NCBI GenBank assembly: GCA_944385365.1
Contig: CALWWW010000009.1
Location: forward strand, 1-64,000
Length of the DNA: 64,000 bases
From: an uncultured Oscillospiraceae bacterium
Lineage (GTDB): Bacteria; Bacillota; Clostridia; Oscillospirales; Oscillospiraceae
Reading direction: 5' to 3'
Shown: piece by piece, positions 41,590-49,866 of the stretch
Numbering within the stretch: position 1 is the first letter of the stretch
Layout of the letters: every line of letters begins with the position of its first letter
Position numbers and translations under genes: made by a program
The notes under the pieces: generated by a model
Told to the model about the DNA's origin: nothing
Database searches by the model: none
Seen by the model: only the letters and a program-made list of their open reading frames with translations

Positions 41590-43764
41590 TCAATGTCTGC
41601 CGCGGCGGACGTCGGTGACGCCGGACAGGCCGCGGATTTTCTGCTTGATGGTGTTGAGCTCGTCGATGTTCTTCACGTCGAAGGTGGCCAGCGTCAGCGC
41701 CCGGTCGTTGGGCAGGTCCCGGGCGGAAATCTCCGTGACCCGGACCTTGGCCGAGGCCAGAATGGTGGCCACGTCCAGGAAGACGCCCTGGCGGGCGTTG
41801 GAATCGATCTCCAGGGTAGTGGAGAAGGGCTCCGATTCGGTGTTGGCCCAAGACACCTGCACCCAGCGGTCCGCCTGGGCCGGGTCGGACGCGGCCTTGG
41901 CGTTGGGGCAGTCCTTGCGGTGGATGGACACGCCGTATCCCTTGGTGATAAAGCCCACGATGTCGTCGCCGGGCACCGGCGTGCAGCACCGGGAGAACTT
42001 CACCATGCAGGAACCGATATCGCCGCCGACAATGACGCCGCTCTCGTTGTGGGTGGGGGCCTTGTTGAGATTCAAGCCCGTATCCTTGGGGTCCTTGGCC
42101 GGCTTGGCGGCCTGGACCAGTTCATCCCGGATACGGCCCACGCACTTCTGGGCCGTGATGCCGCCGTAGCCAATGGCGGCGTACATGTCATCCAGGGAGT
42201 CAAAACAGACCTTTTTCAGAACCGTGGGAAGAATCTCCGTGTTGTTCAGCACGTTGGGATTGATGTTAAAGTGGCGCAGCTCCGCTTCAAAGCTGGCCTT
42301 GCCGTGGGTGATGTTCTCCTCCCGGCACTCCTTCTTGAACCACTGGCGGATTTTGTTGCGGGCCTGATTGGATTTGCAGATTTTCAGCCAGTCGCGGCTG
42401 GGGCCCTTGGCGGTCTTGGAGGTGATGACCTCCACAATGTCGCCGTTTTTCAGGGGCTCGTCAAACTTGGCAATGCGTCCGGCGATTTTCGCGCCCACCA
42501 TGGAGTTGCCCACCGCCGAGTGGATGGCATAGGCGAAGTCGATGGGCGTGGAGCCCTGGGGCAGGCTGATGACCTTGCCCTTGGGGGTGAAGACGAACAC
42601 CTCGTCGTCGAACATATCCACCTTGAGGGAGTGGACATACTCCTCGGCGTCGGTGTCCTGCTGGCTTTCCAGCAGACGGCGAATCCACTCGAAATCCTTT
42701 TCGTCGCCGGTCTTATTGACGCCCTGCTTGTACTTCCAGTGGGCGGCCACGCCGTATTCCGCTGTCTGGTGCATGTCCCAGGTACGAATTTGCACCTCAA
42801 AGGGGATGCCGTCGGAGCCGATGACCGTGGTGTGCAGAGACTGGTACATGTTGGGCTTGGGGGTGGAGATATAGTCCTTGAACCGGCCCGGTACCAGATT
42901 GAACAGGTCATGGATATGGCCCAGCACGTTGTAGCAGTCGGGGATGGTGTCCACGATAATGCGGAACGCATAGAGGTCGTACAGCTCGTCAATGGTCTTG
43001 TGCTGGGACTTCATCTTACGGAAGATGGAGTAGACGTGCTTGATGCGGCCGTAAATTTTGCCGTGGATGCCCACGCTGGAAAGACGCGTGGTGATCTTGG
43101 ACTGTACGCCCCGCATGAACTGATTGGCCTGTTCCTCGTGGGCGTCCAGATAGGCCATGATTTCGTTGTAGGCCTCCGGCTCCAGATACTTGAGGGACTC
43201 GTCCTCCAGCTCCCACTTGATCTTCTGCATACCGAGCCGGTGGGCCAGGGGCGCGTAGATCTCCATGGTCTCCAGAGACTTGCTGATCTTCTTGGCCGGC
43301 GTCTGGTATTGCAGCGTCCGGGTGTTGTGGAGCCGGTCGGCGATCTTGATGAGAATGACGCGGATGTCCTTGCTCATGGCCATGAACATTTTCCGCAGAT
43401 TCTCCATCTGCTGCTCCTCGGTGGTGGAATACTGCACCCGGGTCAGTTTGGTGACGCCCTCCACCAGCTCGGCCACCGTGCGGCCGAACCGCTTGGCGAT
43501 GTCGTCAAAGGAGGAGTCGGTGTCCTCGATGCAGTCGTGGAGCAGCGCGCCCACCACCGCGTCGGTGTCCAGGCCGATCTCCGCGATGATCTCGGCCACG
43601 GCCAGGGGGTGGATGACGTAGGGAGAGCCGTCCTTGCGCTTCTGGCTGGCGTGCTTCTCCTCGGCGTACTGATACGCCGCGTCAACTTTCTCAATGTCCA
43701 CATACGGCGCATAACGCCGGATGGCTACCATCATAGCCGAATAGTGTTCCTGTACGGATTCCAT
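41590..43764 (-). CDS. rel: Bifunctional (p)ppGpp synthetase/hydrolase (RelA/SpoT)
   Basis: The 724-aa protein has an HD hydrolase domain (HPLAVAEI; HDCIEDT near 85-91), a synthetase domain (YDLYAFRIIVDT; PKPNMYQSLHTTV), a TGS domain and a C-terminal ACT domain ending SGVTDVRRGRH. All catalytic blocks are intact. AGGTGA precedes the ATG, and the recJ stop is two bases upstream. Confidence 0.98.
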   Translation of the reverse strand: MESVQEHYSAMMVAIRRYAPYVDIEKVDAAYQYAEEKHASQKRKDGSPYVIHPLAVAEIIAEIGLDTDAVVGALLHDCIEDTDSSFDDIAKRFGRTVAELVEGVTKLTRVQYSTTEEQQMENLRKMFMAMSKDIRVILIKIADRLHNTRTLQYQTPAKKISKSLETMEIYAPLAHRLGMQKIKWELEDESLKYLEPEAYNEIMAYLDAHEEQANQFMRGVQSKITTRLSSVGIHGKIYGRIKHVYSIFRKMKSQHKTIDELYDLYAFRIIVDTIPDCYNVLGHIHDLFNLVPGRFKDYISTPKPNMYQSLHTTVIGSDGIPFEVQIRTWDMHQTAEYGVAAHWKYKQGVNKTGDEKDFEWIRRLLESQQDTDAEEYVHSLKVDMFDDEVFVFTPKGKVISLPQGSTPIDFAYAIHSAVGNSMVGAKIAGRIAKFDEPLKNGDIVEVITSKTAKGPSRDWLKICKSNQARNKIRQWFKKECREENITHGKASFEAELRHFNINPNVLNNTEILPTVLKKVCFDSLDDMYAAIGYGGITAQKCVGRIRDELVQAAKPAKDPKDTGLNLNKAPTHNESGVIVGGDIGSCMVKFSRCCTPVPGDDIVGFITKGYGVSIHRKDCPNAKAASDPAQADRWVQVSWANTESEPFSTTLEIDSNARQGVFLDVATILASAKVRVTEISARDLPNDRALTLATFDVKNIDELNTIKQKIRGLSGVTDVRRGRH

Positions 43765-43766
43765 AG

Positions 43767-45818
43767 TCAGTCACCTGCCTTCTTCTCTTTCAAACGCCGC
43801 AGAATGCGGCTTTCCTCCAAATCCACCTTGCGGCCCTGGGCCGTCAGGGTGATGGAGAGGCGCTGGGCCCGATGCTCCAGCGCGATCAATCCCTGTTCGG
43901 CGAATACGTCGAGACAGAGCTTCATCCGAATCATACTGGCCGGCACCCCGGCGTAACGGGACAGCTTATCCCGCAGGGCACCGCATTCGTCGCAGATTTC
44001 GCCGGTCTGCGCGGACAGATACCGCCACAGGGCCACAAAATCCGGCCGCTGGGGCAGAAACCAATCGGCCTCCGGCGGCGAGACAAAGCCCGCCAGACAC
44101 CGTTCATACAGGGCCTGCTCGTAGCTCTGCTGGGTGTCCGCCGTCATGGGACGGATGTCCACCACATTGAGCTGCACCGACCGGACGCCCCGATACTCAT
44201 TGATCTGGGGGGTAAAGGCCACCTCCACCACGTCCCCCACATGGATGCCGCACCGGGCCTGGGTGGCCGAAAAATAGATGGCGCTGAGGCAGATACTGCC
44301 CTTGCGCAGCCGCAGCCGCAGATGGCGGCCGCCGCCCACCTCGCCGCACTGGTCCACAATCAGACCGCCCATGGCCAGCACCGGTTTGGGACAGCCTGCC
44401 CCGCAGGGCTCCAGCTGGTCCAGGGCCGCCACCGTTTGCAGCGTCAGCAGGGAGGGCTCCACCATGCAGTCGATCTCCAGGGCGCAGCGGTAGTCGGCGG
44501 AGTCCCGGAACGCGGCGGCCCGCTGTTCCATGGCCTGACGGAAACCGTCGATGGCGTCCCGGCGGATGGTGAATCCGGCGGCCAGCTCATGGCCGCCGTA
44601 GCTCTCCAGATGGTCGCCCAGGGCTTCCAGGGCGGCGAAGAGATTAAAGCCGCCGTAGGAGCGGGAGGACGCCTTGCCGTGCTCCCCATCGAGACAAATA
44701 AGGAAGGTGGGGCAGCGGTATTCCTCGGCCAGACGGGAGGCCACAATGCCCACCACGCCCTGGTGCCACCGCTCGTCGGCCAGGACGATGGCCGCGGGCT
44801 GGGGACGGCCCCGCAGCATGGCCACGGCCTGCTCGTAAATCTCCGATTCCACGGCCTGGCGCTGCCGGTTCAGCTCGCACAGCTCCCGGGCCAGCTGCTG
44901 GGCCCGCTGGGGATCGTCGGTGAGGAACAGCTCCACAGCCAACTCCACCTGCCCCAGCCGTCCGGCGGCGTTGATGCGGGGGGCCAGGGTATAACCGATG
45001 GTGGAGGCGGTGGGCGGCGACCCGGCGCAGCTGCACTGGTCCATCAGGGCCGCCAGACCCAGACGGGGGCGGGTGTGCAGCTGCTGGAGACCGCGGCTGA
45101 CAAAGACGCGGTTTTCGCCGGTCAGGGGCATGACGTCGGCCACGGTGCCCAGACAGACCAGGTCGGCGTACCGGTCCAGAACGGCTTCCTGGTCTCCGGC
45201 AATGGCGGCGGCCAGCTTGAACGCCACACCCACACCGGCCAGATCACAGTGGGGGTAGTGTTCATCGCAGCGGTGGGGGTCCACCACGGCCACGGCGTCG
45301 GGGAGGGCGTCCTTGCACTCGTGGTGGTCGGTGATGATAAGGTCCAGCCCCAGTTCCCGGCAGTAGGCCGCCTCCCGGTGGGCGGTGATGCCGCAGTCCA
45401 CGGTGATGAGCAGCGACACTCCCTGCTGGTGGAGGGCGTCAATGGCCGGAATATTGAGGCCGTAGCCCTCCTCCATGCGGCCGGGGATGTAGAACAGACA
45501 GTCGCCGCCCTGCTCCCGCAGGAACTGGGTCAAAAGACAGGTGGACGTGATGCCGTCCACATCGTAATCGCCGAAAACGGCAATCCGTTCGCCGTTTTCC
45601 AACGCCTGCCGCACCCGTTGGGCGGCGGCGGGCAAATCGGTCATGGCCTCCGGGGGCGGCAATGGACCGTCCACCGAAAGGAGGTCGGCGGCCTCCCGGG
45701 GCGTGGAACAGCCCCGGCTGCACAGTACCGCCGCCGTCAGGGGAGAGAAACCGGCTTCCCAGAGGTCATGGGCCGCTGTGGCGTCATAACCCGCCACATT
45801 CCAGCTTCCATACTTCAA
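43767..45818 (-). CDS. recJ: Single-stranded-DNA-specific exonuclease RecJ
   Basis: The 683-aa DHH-family nuclease has VFGDYDVDGITST (about 79-91), VDCGITAH, ITDHHE (the DHH motif) and VVDPH. A DHHA1 region (SSRSYGGFNLFAALEALGDH...GGHELAAG) and a C-terminal OB and winged region follow. It digests 5' single-stranded ends in repair. The start appears to be TTG (MKYGSW...) with only a weak GGAT upstream and a leader of about 26 bases after a strong promoter. It heads the recJ-rel-dtd-MBL-hemZ-kinase operon. Confidence 0.95.
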   Translation of the reverse strand: MKYGSWNVAGYDATAAHDLWEAGFSPLTAAVLCSRGCSTPREAADLLSVDGPLPPPEAMTDLPAAAQRVRQALENGERIAVFGDYDVDGITSTCLLTQFLREQGGDCLFYIPGRMEEGYGLNIPAIDALHQQGVSLLITVDCGITAHREAAYCRELGLDLIITDHHECKDALPDAVAVVDPHRCDEHYPHCDLAGVGVAFKLAAAIAGDQEAVLDRYADLVCLGTVADVMPLTGENRVFVSRGLQQLHTRPRLGLAALMDQCSCAGSPPTASTIGYTLAPRINAAGRLGQVELAVELFLTDDPQRAQQLARELCELNRQRQAVESEIYEQAVAMLRGRPQPAAIVLADERWHQGVVGIVASRLAEEYRCPTFLICLDGEHGKASSRSYGGFNLFAALEALGDHLESYGGHELAAGFTIRRDAIDGFRQAMEQRAAAFRDSADYRCALEIDCMVEPSLLTLQTVAALDQLEPCGAGCPKPVLAMGGLIVDQCGEVGGGRHLRLRLRKGSICLSAIYFSATQARCGIHVGDVVEVAFTPQINEYRGVRSVQLNVVDIRPMTADTQQSYEQALYERCLAGFVSPPEADWFLPQRPDFVALWRYLSAQTGEICDECGALRDKLSRYAGVPASMIRMKLCLDVFAEQGLIALEHRAQRLSITLTAQGRKVDLEESRILRRLKEKKAGD

Positions 45819-45850
45819 AACAAATACACATCCAAATACAGTTTCTAAGT

Positions 45851-45879
45851 ATTATACCAAAGATTTACCGCTGACTCAA
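45851..45879 (-). promoter_or_regulatory. Promoter of the recJ-rel operon
   Basis: On the minus strand TTGAGT (45874-45879), 17 bases, TATAAT (45851-45856) with an extended TGG before the -10. Confidence 0.78.
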
Positions 45880-45941
45880 TGAAAAAAGCGTTAACAATGG
45901 GGATTTCCTGTGAAATGTCCCTTGGGAAACGACAAAACCGG

Positions 45942-45966
45942 CGGCGGACCCGGAAAGAGTCCGCCG
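45942..45966 (-). terminator. Terminator of the tauE-like gene
   Basis: CGGCGGAC (45942-45949) pairs with 45959-45966. On the minus strand the stem is followed by CCGGTTTTG, a short T-tract. Confidence 0.65.
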
Positions 45967-45983
45967 TCGGAGGAGGGTTCCGG

Positions 45984-46778
45984 TCAGGCGCTGTACTGCC
46001 AGGCGTTGTAGACGCAGATCAGAATGATCAGCACCATCATGGCCAGGAACAGTTTTTCGACTGTGGAATTGTCGATACGCTTGTTAATCATACGGCCGAA
46101 GACGCCGCCCAGGACGCCGCCCAGCATCATCAGAAGCAGGGTGGACCAGGAGAACGCCGGAATGCCGCCGGCCACGGTGGTCAGCAGATTGGCTCCCTGG
46201 CAGAAGAGAATCATATAAATGCTGTTGGCCACAGCGGTTTTGGTGTCCATGCTGAAAAAGTAGTAGAGGACTACCAGATTGAAGGGGCCGCCGCCGATGC
46301 CCAGGAAGCTGGAGAAGAAGCCCAACACCAGACCCAGGAAGAAGCGGAGCAGCGTACCGCGGAAGTGGTGGGTGCGGATGCCGTCTTTTTTCACCGTGTA
46401 GATCAGGCAGCCCACGGTCAGGATGCCCAGGACCACGGCCTGGATGGAACCAATGCGGTTGGGGTTGGCGAAGAGACCGGCAATGGCGCTGTAGGCGGCC
46501 TTTCCGGCTACGCCGCCGATGGCGGAGCCCAACGCCAGAGGGGTGCCGATCCGCAGGTCGATGACCGAGTCCCCGGCGGTCAGGGATTTGCCCACGGAAT
46601 AGACGGTCATGGCCAGGACGGTGCAGGTGGACAGAAAGCCGATGGTGCTGACGCTGGCCCAGCCGAAGGCGTCCAGGGCCGGTTTGATGACCACGCCGCC
46701 GCCGACGCCGCACAGCCCGCCTGCCAGGGAGGCTATCAGGCTGACGATCATAAATAACAGAGATTGACCAATCGACAT
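45984..46778 (-). CDS. TauE/SafE-family anion permease
   Basis: The 264-aa protein has eight or so hydrophobic segments, with the TauE repeats GGLCGVGGGVVIKPAL near 20-35 and FFSSFLGIGGGPFNLVVLYYF in the second half. The family exports sulfite, sulfoacetate or related organosulfur anions. GGAGTGG precedes the ATG at 46778; a longer N-terminal reading is not family-like. No sulfur-metabolism gene is adjacent. Confidence 0.93.
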   Translation of the reverse strand: MSIGQSLLFMIVSLIASLAGGLCGVGGGVVIKPALDAFGWASVSTIGFLSTCTVLAMTVYSVGKSLTAGDSVIDLRIGTPLALGSAIGGVAGKAAYSAIAGLFANPNRIGSIQAVVLGILTVGCLIYTVKKDGIRTHHFRGTLLRFFLGLVLGFFSSFLGIGGGPFNLVVLYYFFSMDTKTAVANSIYMILFCQGANLLTTVAGGIPAFSWSTLLLMMLGGVLGGVFGRMINKRIDNSTVEKLFLAMMVLIILICVYNAWQYSA

Positions 46779-46945
46779 AATTTCCACTCCAATTTCGTAT
46801 TTTCTGCCTTTATTGTACGGGAAACCGAGGGAAAACAAAAGTACGAATCCCCATAGGTCAATGATAGGTCAATGGTTATTCCAGGATAGGGCGATACGCA
46901 CGATAGTGGGAAAGCGTGAATTTGTGCGGCGCTGCTGTTGGGGTA

Positions 46946-47121
46946 TGGGTCCCGCCGTTCCCCCGATGGGGGACGGTGGGACCCATGGCCTTTGGCCGGG
47001 GATTGCGCCATCTGCGGATGGCGCTGGGAACGCTTGGGGTGTTTCGCCCGCTGCGGCGGGCGACCGGGGCGCCGCCCCTGGACCCTGCGATTTTTTGAAA
47101 AAAATCGAGTAAAACTTTTAT
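46946..47121. repeat. Multi-hairpin intergenic repeat, copy A
   Basis: Five hairpins follow in order: a 19-bp one centred on GAT (46946-46985), GCGCCATC/GATGGCGC (47005-47024), CGCCCGC/GCGGGCG (47045-47062), GGGGC/GCCCC (47066-47078) and CGATTTTT/AAAAATCG (47088-47107), then GAGTAAAACTTTTA. The last 80 bases match copy B at 63006-63083 closely, and the upstream hairpins match in kind. It fills the 427-base gap between tauE and ampS, which has no convincing ORF. Confidence 0.75.
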
Positions 47122-47163
47122 CGTTTGGGCTGTACGTCTCCACTTCCGCCATCACAAAAAACC

Positions 47164-47191
47164 GGGGCGTGCTGCCGCGGCAGCACGCCCC
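47164..47191 (-). terminator. Perfect 28-bp palindrome, terminator of the M29 peptidase gene
   Basis: GGGGCGTGCTGCCG is followed directly by its reverse complement. On the minus strand GGTTTTTTG follows, giving a strong terminator 14 bases after the peptidase stop codon. Confidence 0.88.
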
Positions 47192-47205
47192 ATGAAAACC
47201 CAATT

Positions 47206-48429
47206 TTAGAATGCCCAGGTGCCATTACGGAAAATGGGCACCGTGCGGCCGTCGAAGGTTTCGGCGTCGATGTTCAGGTCCCGGGTACCGATCATAAAGT
47301 CCTCGTGGACAATGGAATCGTTGACGCCCAGCGCCTGGCACTCGGCCAAAGACCGGTGCTCGAAATCCTCCACCGTGTCGCAGAAGCCATGGCCCAGGGC
47401 CAGATGGCACACGGCGTTTTCATCGAACAGGGTGTTATAGAACAGAATGCCCGTCTCATTGATGGGAGACTCAAAGGGCACCAGCGCGCACTCGCCCAGA
47501 TAGGCCGCGCCCTCGTCCATGGCCACCAGCTCTTTCAGCAGCGCCTCGTTCTTTTCGGCCTTGGCTTCCACCACGCGGCCGTTCTCAAACCGCAGAGAGA
47601 AATTTTCAATCAGCTGGCCCTGATAGCACAGGGGCAGGGCGCTGTACACAATGCCCTCGGCCTCGCCCCGCTTGGGGGAGATATAGACCTCTTCGGAGGG
47701 AATGTTGGGATTGAACACGGTGCCGGACAGGGTCTTATCCGCGCCGCCGTGGAAGCGGCCCTCTTTCATCATGCCCACGGTCAAATCGGTGCCGTTGGAG
47801 GCGGTGTAGTGGAGGGAGCGGATGCCCAGGCCGTTGAGGTACTTGCAGCGGGCGGTCAGGTCTTCATTGTGCTTGTGCCAGTTGGCCGGACCGTCGCCCT
47901 TGGCACGGGACGCTTCCAGAATGGCTTCCCACAGCTTCTCCATGGCTTCCTCCACCGGCAGCTCCGGGAACAGCTTGGCGGCCCAGGCTTTGCCGGGCAC
48001 GGCGGCAATGCACCACTGGTAGCGGTTCTCCATCTGATCCCGGTAGGGCTTGGCAATCCGGCGGCGGTTCTGGGCGGCGGCGGAGATTTTGGCCGGGTCG
48101 GCGTCCTTCATGCCGTCGGGGTCCTCGCTCTCCAGATAGATGCGGCAGGGCAGGGTGTCCACGGCGTCCTGCCAGCGGGCCTTCTCCCACTCCCGCATCT
48201 CGCCCAGGGCTTCGGGGGAGCGGTACAGGGCGTGGAGCAGCGCCACAGGCTGGTGCTGCCAATCCACCCGGACGGCCCGGGCACCGGCTTCATAGCAGGC
48301 CTTGACCAGCTCCGTGACAAACTCCGGCTGATCCAGCTCGGCTTCGATAATCACTTCCTGGCCCGGCTGGACGTTGACGCCCATGGTGGCGATGAGCTTG
48401 GCATATTCCTGTAAAATCGTCTGTTGCAC
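47206..48429 (-). CDS. M29-family metallo-aminopeptidase
   Basis: The 407-aa product matches thermophilic-type M29 aminopeptidases (AmpS/aminopeptidase T/PepS). Conserved blocks are GVNVQPGQEVIIEAE (about 17-31), NIPSEEVYISPKRGEAEG and the zinc-binding GHGFCDTVEDF, with SIVHEDFMIGT near the C-terminus. The start is GTG at 48429 with AAAGGA ten bases upstream, which gives the usual family length. Confidence 0.93.
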   Translation of the reverse strand: MQQTILQEYAKLIATMGVNVQPGQEVIIEAELDQPEFVTELVKACYEAGARAVRVDWQHQPVALLHALYRSPEALGEMREWEKARWQDAVDTLPCRIYLESEDPDGMKDADPAKISAAAQNRRRIAKPYRDQMENRYQWCIAAVPGKAWAAKLFPELPVEEAMEKLWEAILEASRAKGDGPANWHKHNEDLTARCKYLNGLGIRSLHYTASNGTDLTVGMMKEGRFHGGADKTLSGTVFNPNIPSEEVYISPKRGEAEGIVYSALPLCYQGQLIENFSLRFENGRVVEAKAEKNEALLKELVAMDEGAAYLGECALVPFESPINETGILFYNTLFDENAVCHLALGHGFCDTVEDFEHRSLAECQALGVNDSIVHEDFMIGTRDLNIDAETFDGRTVPIFRNGTWAF

Positions 48430-48534
48430 GATGATCGCGTCCTTTCTTTTGTAACGGTGTCCATAGCATACCACAAAATCCGGGGGAAAATCAAACCACA
48501 GATGGCATGGATTGAGAAATTCACGATTTGTTCA

Positions 48535-48563
48535 TTGCATTGCCACGGGGGCTGTGCTAAACT
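48535..48563 (+). promoter_or_regulatory. Promoter of foldase gene I
   Basis: TTGCAT (48535-48540), 17 bases, TAAACT (48558-48563), about 45 bases before the TTG start. Confidence 0.65.
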
Positions 48564-48609
48564 GTTTCACTGTGATTCTATCCGGTTCAAACGGGAAGGA
48601 AGTGCAAAA

Positions 48610-49755
48610 TTGAAGACATTTTGCGACAAATTGAAAACTTTACCCCATAAACGAGTGATTGCGGCGGCCCTGGCCGTCGTGGTGGTGCTGGGCGCGGCCC
48701 TGGCCCTGTGGCCGGGCCGGAACGAGGACGTCGAAGCGGCTGCGGCCCGATCCATGGATCAGGCGGTGGTGGTCTGCGGCGACTGGTCCATGGACAACAC
48801 CACCCTCAATTATTATTACTGGAGCGAATATTTTTATTTGGTGGGCAGCGCCGGAGAGAACCTGCCCGACGGCCTGGACCCGGCCCAGCCCCTGGATCAG
48901 CAGCAGTACGACGAGGACCGCACCTGGCAGGACTATCTGCTGGATCAGACCATGATCACCATTCGGGATACCATGTCCATGGTATTCGCGGCGGAGGAAG
49001 CCGGGTTTACCATGGGCGACACCTACGCGGCTTCCATGGAAACGGTGGTGGACGGCCTGAAAGCCGACGCCGAATCACGGGGCTATGACGGTGTGACGGC
49101 CTATTTGCAGGCGTCCTACGGACCCGGCGCCACGGAGGAATCCTTCCGGGCCTATTTGTCCGACACCTATCTGGCGGCGGCCTACACCGACGAGCTGTAC
49201 AACCGGCCCCAGTTCTCCGAGGAGGAGATTGCCGAATACTGTGCGCTCCATGAGACGGATTACGCACGGCTCGACGAGGACGGCGGTGAGACACAGCTGC
49301 AAAACGCCTACATTCTGCTCTGCAAGCCCGCCGAGAACACCGAGGAAGCCTGGGACGAAGCCGAGACCTCGGCCCGGACCCTCTACGCCACCTGGCAGGC
49401 CGAATCGGGCACAGAATCGGATTTTGCCACCCTGGCCGACAGCCATTCCGCCACGCCCGGTCTGCGGCAGGACCTGTCGCCGTCGGATTGCAGCGGCGAG
49501 CTGGCCGACTGGCTCTTTGACCCGGAGCGGGTGCCGGGCGATACGGCGGTGCTGCGGTCCGATGAAGGCTGGAACGTGGTCTATGCGCTGGAGCCGTCGG
49601 AAAACACCGTCTGGCAGAAGCAGGCCCAGCAGGACCTGCGGAAAGAGACGTATGAATCCGAAGTCCGCACCCTGCGGGAGCAGTATGACTTTCTGGTCAA
49701 CTACGACGCCATCAGTTTGGTGACGCCCCAGGCCCTGACGGCATCCGACGGATAA
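48610..49755 (+). CDS. Membrane-anchored SurA/PpiC-like foldase, degenerate parvulin domain
   Basis: The 381-aa protein starts at TTG (GGAAGGAAG upstream), has a basic end and one membrane segment (VIAAALAVVVVLGAALALW, about 16-34). An alpha-helical chaperone-like region follows, beginning AVVVCGDWSMDNTTLNYYYW. The parvulin domain is degenerate: YILL stands for RHIL and there is no DPGSxxxGG loop. It is a paralogue of the next gene (shared LxNYYYW, QMxDTWQDYLLDQ, YDELY-type blocks). It probably assists folding of exported proteins as a chaperone without isomerase activity. Confidence 0.82.
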   Translation: MKTFCDKLKTLPHKRVIAAALAVVVVLGAALALWPGRNEDVEAAAARSMDQAVVVCGDWSMDNTTLNYYYWSEYFYLVGSAGENLPDGLDPAQPLDQQQYDEDRTWQDYLLDQTMITIRDTMSMVFAAEEAGFTMGDTYAASMETVVDGLKADAESRGYDGVTAYLQASYGPGATEESFRAYLSDTYLAAAYTDELYNRPQFSEEEIAEYCALHETDYARLDEDGGETQLQNAYILLCKPAENTEEAWDEAETSARTLYATWQAESGTESDFATLADSHSATPGLRQDLSPSDCSGELADWLFDPERVPGDTAVLRSDEGWNVVYALEPSENTVWQKQAQQDLRKETYESEVRTLREQYDFLVNYDAISLVTPQALTASDG

Positions 49756-49758
49756 CGA

Positions 49759-49787
49759 TTGCAACCACGTGCCAAACGTGATAAAAT
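49759..49787 (+). promoter_or_regulatory. Promoter of foldase gene II
   Basis: TTGCAA (49759-49764), 17 bases, TAAAAT (49782-49787). A CACGT/ACGTG inverted repeat (49767-49780 region) lies in the spacer. Confidence 0.7.
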
Positions 49788-49866
49788 AGCAGGAAGATAT
49801 GCCAATACTCCCTGTTCTGCGGCAGTTTGCCGGGAAAGGGATACGAAGGACAAAGGAGAAAACGCC

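Noticed and set aside
41260..45848. Plus-strand frames of 898 and 658 aa over rel and recJ
   Set aside because: Rel and RecJ have all catalytic motifs on the minus strand; the plus frames are His/Gly/Leu-rich shadows.
46779..47205. Short plus-strand frames in the tauE-ampS gap as small proteins
   Set aside because: They run through the stacked hairpins of the repeat, have no ribosome site and differ from copy B in frame.
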